NCBI GenBank assembly: GCA_024642765.1
Contig: JAHEAM010000096.1
Span: 1 to 10,483 of the forward strand
DNA from: Planctomycetaceae bacterium
Lineage (GTDB): Bacteria; Planctomycetota; Planctomycetia; Pirellulales; Pirellulaceae
DNA: 10,483 nt
Direction of reading: 5' to 3'
Part shown: piece by piece, positions 7,003 to 10,483 of the stretch
Position numbering within the stretch: the first letter of the stretch is position 1
Layout of the letters: each line of letters begins with the position of its first letter
Notes under the pieces: model-generated
What the model saw: the letters and a program-made list of their open reading frames with translations, nothing else
Told to the model about the DNA's origin: nothing
The model's database searches: none
Position numbers and translations under genes: made by a program

Positions 7003-7734
7003 TTATTCGTATTCGCCGGAAGAAGCAGCGTGTTTTTGGTCTTCAGCGTCTTGTGCCACAAATTGTTTGCCTGAGTGAGCGACTTCGACAACTCGACGAC
7101 TCAGCAGTTCCTTCGATTGATCCATGATGCGTCGAATGCGCAATACATTGTCCAGGACAACAGGACGGGGGTTGCCCGGGATGTTCATGATCACCCGGCC
7201 GGCACCTGCCAACACGTATTCGAACACGTCGCGAATTTCCGTGTTGAGCTTTAGACCCGCTGTTGAAAAACGTTCAACGTCTCCCAGCAACCCGGTCCGG
7301 TGGATCAGTTCATTTGAAGTTACTTCCCAGTAGTCGAAGCGTGTCACTATAGCCATCGCAACATACATCAGCATCATCATAATTGCGATTGAAAAGTAGA
7401 AACCGGGAGATGCATGAAGCTTCATGCTCGCAAACCAATGCTTGATCGGCGCGATGATTGCAAACTGTTGGTTTAGCAAAACCAGTCCCAGAATGAATGC
7501 TGCAATTGCGATAAAGACAGTTAGCGACGTTGATCGCGGAAAGTCAAAACTGAGAACAATCATATTGAGCGCAAGACAAATCAAAAACGTTGCGCCGTGT
7601 ACATTTTCCCAACCGGGTGCAATTATTTGTAATATGCCTGCAATCAAGGCAAGCAAGGCAGTTGGCCACAGAAAAATAAGCTTTGGCCAAGAACGAATGA
7701 CAATGGTATGCGGAACGGTTTTCGTTTGGTTCAT
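7003..7734 (-). CDS. Four-helix membrane protein with bacterial PH-like domain
   Basis: A 243-residue inner-membrane protein of unknown role. Four hydrophobic helices are visible at about 18-39, 47-64, 69-88 and 112-131. After them, residues 135-217 have the pattern of the bacterial PH (bPH2/YdbS-like) fold: YWEVTSNELIHRTGLLGDVE, then a strand pair and the glycine-rich VLAGAGRVIMNIPG segment, ending in a helix with RIRRIMDQSKELL. The tail is polar (218-243). bPH domains attached to membrane helices are common in bacteria, but their ligands are mostly unknown. The ATG at 7734 has only a weak GAGA-type site upstream. The stop is 2 bases before the longest lysA start, so the two genes probably share a transcript; a functional tie to lysine synthesis is not implied. 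Confidence 0.75.
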   Translation of the reverse strand: MNQTKTVPHTIVIRSWPKLIFLWPTALLALIAGILQIIAPGWENVHGATFLICLALNMIVLSFDFPRSTSLTVFIAIAAFILGLVLLNQQFAIIAPIKHWFASMKLHASPGFYFSIAIMMMLMYVAMAIVTRFDYWEVTSNELIHRTGLLGDVERFSTAGLKLNTEIRDVFEYVLAGAGRVIMNIPGNPRPVVLDNVLRIRRIMDQSKELLSRRVVEVAHSGKQFVAQDAEDQKHAASSGEYE

Positions 7735-7894
7735 CGTAGTGTTCTCAAATTGTTTCTTCGTGGCCTAAACGTCACTCATGTTTTGTGCTGACAAAAATAA
7801 TGAGGGACCCAGTGATAGGATTGACTAACGACCTGTCGTTCATTTTGATGCGCGCCAGCTCATCCGGCATTCCCTGCTCATCTTGAGTGTAACA

Positions 7895-7927
7895 GAATCG
7901 CGATTTTTCGTGGTTAAGGTGCGATTC
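7895..7927. terminator. Inverted repeat after the 7933-8487 gene, possible terminator
   Basis: GAATCGC at 7895-7901 pairs with GCGATTC at 7921-7927 across a 19-base loop. It begins 6 bases beyond the stop of the minus-strand gene at 7933 and lies before the PH-domain gene. No T-run follows on the minus strand, so a terminator role is weakly supported. A second small palindrome, AACGAC-ct-GTCGTT, lies nearby around 7825-7840. Confidence 0.25.
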
Positions 7928-7932
7928 GAAAA

Positions 7933-8487
7933 TTACATTCTTGGTCGCGAATCTTGTTGAATGATTTTTGCATCCTTGGCAGCCTTGAACTCCGTTTTTT
8001 GGCCCCACAGGTAAAAAACAAAGCCCACGATTAATCCGACAGCGGCTGCGGAAACGACAGCTGCTGGGCTACCGGTAAACGTTGAGTTTTGTGCGGCTGC
8101 TTGTGTCACCAAAACGAGTCCAGTCAAACTAATCAATAGACCCAAGCCATCAGAAAGGATCTCTGTCATGCTCATCTTCATGCGAACAAGCAACAAAAAC
8201 TTCGTTAAAACCAATTGCAACGCAAAACTCACGACGCCGGTAGCCATCACGGCAAACGCAGCCCAGTAGAACCAGGGATGGGCCATGTATTGAGCGAGAT
8301 CGTATATCGGTTGCAGCAAGCCAGCTGAAATCTCCTTGACCGTATCGCTCGAGTTTAGTTTGCTTTCCAACTCTTGGGCTTTTTGGACAACAGAGTCCGT
8401 TGTCTGATTCGTCGAGTCTTGGGCAAATCCAACGCTTGCAAATATTGATGTGAACAGAAGTGCACTAGCAACGGCAAAAATACGCAT
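7933..8487 (-). CDS. Small exported membrane protein of unknown function
   Basis: Starting at ATG 8487 gives 184 residues. This start is chosen over the longer frame from 8541 because AAGGA (8495-8499 on the minus strand) lies 7 bases upstream and a clean signal peptide begins here: residues 1-23, ending FAQ/DST. The mature part opens with a polar, Gln/Ser/Thr-rich helix (24-55). Three hydrophobic helices follow at about 72-95, 112-130 and 143-162, and then a short basic cytoplasmic tail. Between helices 1 and 2 the loop is basic and Met-rich (VRMKMSMTE). I do not recognise the family. It is the first gene of the minus strand facing guaB, with its own spacer of about 200 bases before the PH-domain gene. 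Confidence 0.75.
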   Translation of the reverse strand: MRIFAVASALLFTSIFASVGFAQDSTNQTTDSVVQKAQELESKLNSSDTVKEISAGLLQPIYDLAQYMAHPWFYWAAFAVMATGVVSFALQLVLTKFLLLVRMKMSMTEILSDGLGLLISLTGLVLVTQAAAQNSTFTGSPAAVVSAAAVGLIVGFVFYLWGQKTEFKAAKDAKIIQQDSRPRM

Positions 8488-8612
8488 AGGATTTTCCTTC
8501 GCTTGACTGGATAAAAAAACGGTTGTCTTCGGACAGATCAACGGAGCTAATTCGCTCGCAATAGCAAATACTTGACCACAATCTTATGCGAATTCTTGAA
8601 TTCAACGAGGTA

Positions 8613-8655
8613 GGCCAGAACAATTCGGTTCGATTTCTTTTGAATCGTTCTGTCC
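8613..8655. repeat. Imperfect inverted repeat, 14-base arms
   Basis: Left arm 8613-8626 (GGCCAGAACAATTC) and right arm 8642-8655 (GAATCGTTCTGTCC) pair at 12 of 14 positions with two internal mismatches and a 15-base loop. It lies about 55 bases upstream of the guaB -35 and about 125 bases upstream of the 8487 gene, so it could be a protein binding site or part of the minus-strand leader. No T-run follows on either strand, which argues against a terminator. Confidence 0.5.
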
Positions 8656-8707
8656 AATGACCGTTTTTACGTGAGCACTTCGCCAAACATTGCCGTTTCG
8701 TGTCTCG

Positions 8708-8735
8708 TTGAAAATCGTTTGAATCTTGTCATAAT
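8708..8735 (+). promoter_or_regulatory. Probable sigma70-type promoter of guaB
   Basis: TTGAAA at 8708-8713 and CATAAT at 8730-8735 are separated by 16 bases, and TG at 8727-8728 makes an extended -10 (TGTCATAAT). Predicted start is near 8742, giving a leader of about 65 bases. Confidence 0.6.
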
Positions 8736-8763
8736 GTTGGGTTTCCCACGGCCCAAGTTTTTA

Positions 8764-8786
8764 GGGTCGTATTTTTATTACGCCCC
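8764..8786 (+). promoter_or_regulatory. Hairpin in the guaB leader
   Basis: GGG-T-CGTA (8764-8771) pairs with TACG-C-CCC (8779-8786): seven pairs with one mismatch and an A/T-only 7-base loop. It ends 5 bases before the AAAGG at 8792-8796 that probably serves as ribosome binding site, so it could influence translation. No known riboswitch class is recognised. Confidence 0.3.
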
Positions 8787-8806
8787 TCTTCAAAGGCCCC
8801 AAGGGA

Positions 8807-10288
8807 ATGTCCGATTCGAAAATTGTAAAAACCGCGATCACGTTTGATGATGTTTTGATCCTTCCGCGTTACAGTGAGATTGTGCCCAGTGACGTCGACG
8901 TTTCAACTTGGTTGACAAGAAATATTCGACTTCATATCCCTCTGATCAGTTCACCCATGGATACGGTGACCGAAAGCCAGATGGCAATTGCTTTGGCGAA
9001 AGTGGGTGGCATCGGGGTGATTCACAAGAACATGTCAATCGACGCTCAGACAGAAGAAGTCTACAAAGTGAAGCGTAGTGCGAACGGAATCATCTTCGAC
9101 CCAGTTACGTTACCTCCTGATGCTAGCGTTGAGCAAGCTCGCGAAATCATGGAGCAACACAACGTTTCGGGTGTTCCAATTGTTGAGGCAAATGGGCAGC
9201 TGGCGGGCATTTTAACGCGTCGGGACCTGCGTTTTCTCGAAACTCGCGACCAAACCGTTTCGGACGTTATGACGCGAGACAACCTTGTGACAGCAACGGG
9301 GGATGTAACGCTTGCGGAAGCTGAAAAGATTTTAACGGCTAAAAAAGTGGAGAAACTTTTGCTGGTTGACGAAAATAAAAGACTGAGAGGACTTATAACG
9401 ATTAAAGACATCGACATGATGAATCGTTTTCCGAATGCTTGCAAAGACAAGCAAGGAAGACTGCGAGTCGGTGCCGCGATCGGCGTACATGACTTCGATC
9501 GGGCAGCCAGCTTGATCGAAAAAGGCGTCGATGTTTTGATCGTTGACAGTGCTCACGGCCATTCCAAAAACGTCATCGATACGGTTTCGAAAATCAAGAA
9601 ACGATTCGAGATCGATGTCGTCGCAGGAAACATTGCTACCAAAGAAGGCTGCCAAGCATTGATTGATGCGGGTGCCGACGCGGTAAAAGTCGGGATTGGT
9701 CCGGGTTCCATTTGCACAACGCGAGTTGTCAGTGGAGTCGGTGTGCCGCAAATCAGCGCCATTATGGATGCTGTTGAAGCGGCTCAGTCGGAAAAAGTAC
9801 CGGTTATTGCCGATGGTGGTGTGCGATACTCAGGCGATATTGCCAAAGCCCTAGCGGCAGGTGCAAGTAGCGTGATGATCGGCGGTTTGTTTGCAGGATT
9901 GGCTGAAAGTCCAGGGCAAATGATTTTGTTTCAAGGTCGCTCGTTCAAAGCGTATCGGGGAATGGGATCGTTGGGTGCTATGGTGAAAGGATCGAGCGAG
10001 CGGTATCGCCAGGCGAACCAAGGAAACGGGAAACTGGTTCCGGAAGGTGTCGAGGGGCGTGTGCCGTTCAAAGGATCGTTGAGTGATTTCGCTTTTCAGC
10101 TTGTTGGTGGCGTACGCGCTGCAATGGGTTATTGCGGAACTTCTTCGATCGAAGAATTGCGTAGGGATGCGCAGTTTATTCAGGTTTCAGCAGCTAGTGT
10201 CCGGGAAGGTCACCCTCATGATATCGCGATTACGCAGGAAGCTCCCAACTACAGCTCCGAGTCGTCGTACTCTCAAACTTCCGATTGA
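8807..10288 (+). CDS. guaB: Inosine-5'-monophosphate dehydrogenase
   Basis: Catalyses NAD-dependent oxidation of IMP to XMP, the committed step of GMP synthesis, in the cytoplasm as a tetramer. At 493 residues it has the normal bacterial length. The N-terminal barrel start TFDDVLILPRYS (12-23) and SSPMDTVTES (48-57) are conserved. Two CBS motifs occupy about 97-208 (VSGVPIVE and KLLLVDE strands) and would bind purine nucleotides as regulators. The IMP loop GIGPGSICTTR (296-306) carries the catalytic Cys303. ADGGVRYSGDI (335-345), GMGSLGAM (386-393), the mobile-flap Arg399-Tyr400 and VPEGVEGRVPFKG (411-423) are all present, so the enzyme should be active. The ATG at 8807 follows AAAGG at 8792-8796 by 10 bases, with a purine run directly against the ATG. 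A good promoter lies about 70 bases upstream. The last 15 residues are Ser/Tyr-rich and not conserved. Confidence 0.97.
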   Translation: MSDSKIVKTAITFDDVLILPRYSEIVPSDVDVSTWLTRNIRLHIPLISSPMDTVTESQMAIALAKVGGIGVIHKNMSIDAQTEEVYKVKRSANGIIFDPVTLPPDASVEQAREIMEQHNVSGVPIVEANGQLAGILTRRDLRFLETRDQTVSDVMTRDNLVTATGDVTLAEAEKILTAKKVEKLLLVDENKRLRGLITIKDIDMMNRFPNACKDKQGRLRVGAAIGVHDFDRAASLIEKGVDVLIVDSAHGHSKNVIDTVSKIKKRFEIDVVAGNIATKEGCQALIDAGADAVKVGIGPGSICTTRVVSGVGVPQISAIMDAVEAAQSEKVPVIADGGVRYSGDIAKALAAGASSVMIGGLFAGLAESPGQMILFQGRSFKAYRGMGSLGAMVKGSSERYRQANQGNGKLVPEGVEGRVPFKGSLSDFAFQLVGGVRAAMGYCGTSSIEELRRDAQFIQVSAASVREGHPHDIAITQEAPNYSSESSYSQTSD

Positions 10289-10334
10289 GTGCCACAACGA
10301 TGAGCACACACAGATCGAGAGTCTGAATCGAGCG

Positions 10335-10483
10335 ATGCAGGTTAATGGAACGGCGAATCAATTGCAGAAGTTGGGGCGCTCGTTCGCATGGTTCGTGCCA
10401 GTTGTTTTGACGCTCACTGGCCATGCCCTTTCAGCACAGCAAACCTACGCCCCGCCCGTTCATGTAGCACCGGCTCCGAGACA
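10335..10483 (+). CDS. N-terminus of a secreted proline-rich protein (partial)
   Basis: A frame from ATG 10335 is open to the window edge (49 codons). It encodes a signal peptide: a short polar and basic start ending GRSF, a hydrophobic core AWFVPVVLTLTG, and a cleavage site after ALSA. Then comes a proline- and valine-rich stretch (YAPPVHVAPAP) typical of exported or cell-wall-exposed linkers. It starts 47 bases after guaB and has only a weak purine-rich site upstream. The frame is also open further upstream, but no better start is seen. Family cannot be told from this fragment. Confidence 0.6.
   Translation, partial: MQVNGTANQLQKLGRSFAWFVPVVLTLTGHALSAQQTYAPPVHVAPAPR

Larger units (their letters stand above)
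8488..8806. other. Divergent intergenic region upstream of guaB
   Basis: A 319-base spacer without a convincing gene. It holds, from left to right, a possible weak minus-strand promoter (TTGATC with a T-rich -10 about 17 bases on, between 8508 and 8541), a 10-base palindrome TTGAATTCAA at 8596-8605, a long imperfect inverted repeat at 8613-8655, the guaB promoter at 8708-8735 and a leader hairpin at 8764-8786. Open frames here are short and lack family features. Confidence 0.5.

Noticed and set aside
7772..8008. Minus-strand open frame overlapping the end of the 7933-8487 gene, including a possible 32-codon ORF with AGGGA directly at its ATG
   Set aside because: The overlap is in a different frame from a better gene. 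The ribosome site is too close to the ATG and the peptide has no recognisable features.
9332..9751. Long minus-strand open frames inside guaB
   Set aside because: They are antisense shadows of a fully conserved IMP dehydrogenase coding sequence.
10300..10326. Eight-codon ORF (ATG 10300 to TGA) between guaB and the last gene
   Set aside because: It is very short and has no ribosome binding site. The exported-protein frame starting at 10335 explains the region better.

Overview
The window looks like a chromosomal housekeeping and accessory stretch from a bacterium, most likely a planctomycete (Pirellulales-like). This is inference from a moderate GC content, short unrelated transcription units, many exported proteins with signal peptides (a SGNH hydrolase, a six-blade-like propeller, membrane proteins), weak or absent Shine-Dalgarno sites, and the general flavour of the proteins. 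No mobile element, CRISPR array, tRNA or rRNA gene is visible.

Layout, left to right. Positions 1-96 hold the last 31 codons of a plus-strand gene. Positions 184-617 hold a decayed DUF2071 (YqjF-like) gene with an in-frame stop, a frameshift and a lost C-terminus, followed by a short open stretch that may be the tail of another broken gene. On the minus strand, 711-2150 encodes a RecQ-family DNA helicase that lacks the zinc-binding cysteines. It is divergent from a stand-alone FtsH-type (M41-like) metallopeptidase at 2497-3024. Both of these genes have a -10-like hexamer placed so that transcription would begin at or next to the ATG, suggesting leaderless messages. A minus-strand secreted beta-propeller protein (3049-4002) is divergent from a plus-strand secreted SGNH hydrolase (4260-5525).

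A minus-strand pair follows: a four-helix membrane protein with a bacterial PH-like domain (7003-7734) and, 2 bases downstream, lysA for diaminopimelate decarboxylase (5555-7000), whose N-terminus is unusually long. Further upstream on the minus strand is a small exported membrane protein (7933-8487). It is divergent from guaB (8807-10288), encoding a complete IMP dehydrogenase with its CBS pair, a good extended -10 promoter and a structured spacer. The window ends inside a plus-strand gene (from 10335) for a secreted proline-rich protein.

Functionally the genes are mostly independent: lysine and peptidoglycan precursor synthesis (lysA), guanine nucleotide synthesis (guaB), DNA repair (recQ), and several envelope or periplasmic proteins. 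I see no convincing new multi-gene system. The points most worth a second look are the zinc-less RecQ, the single-domain M41-like peptidase, the leaderless-looking divergent starts, the multiply broken DUF2071 gene, the lysA N-terminal extension with a 36-base imperfect duplication, and a long imperfect inverted repeat between the 8487 gene and guaB.
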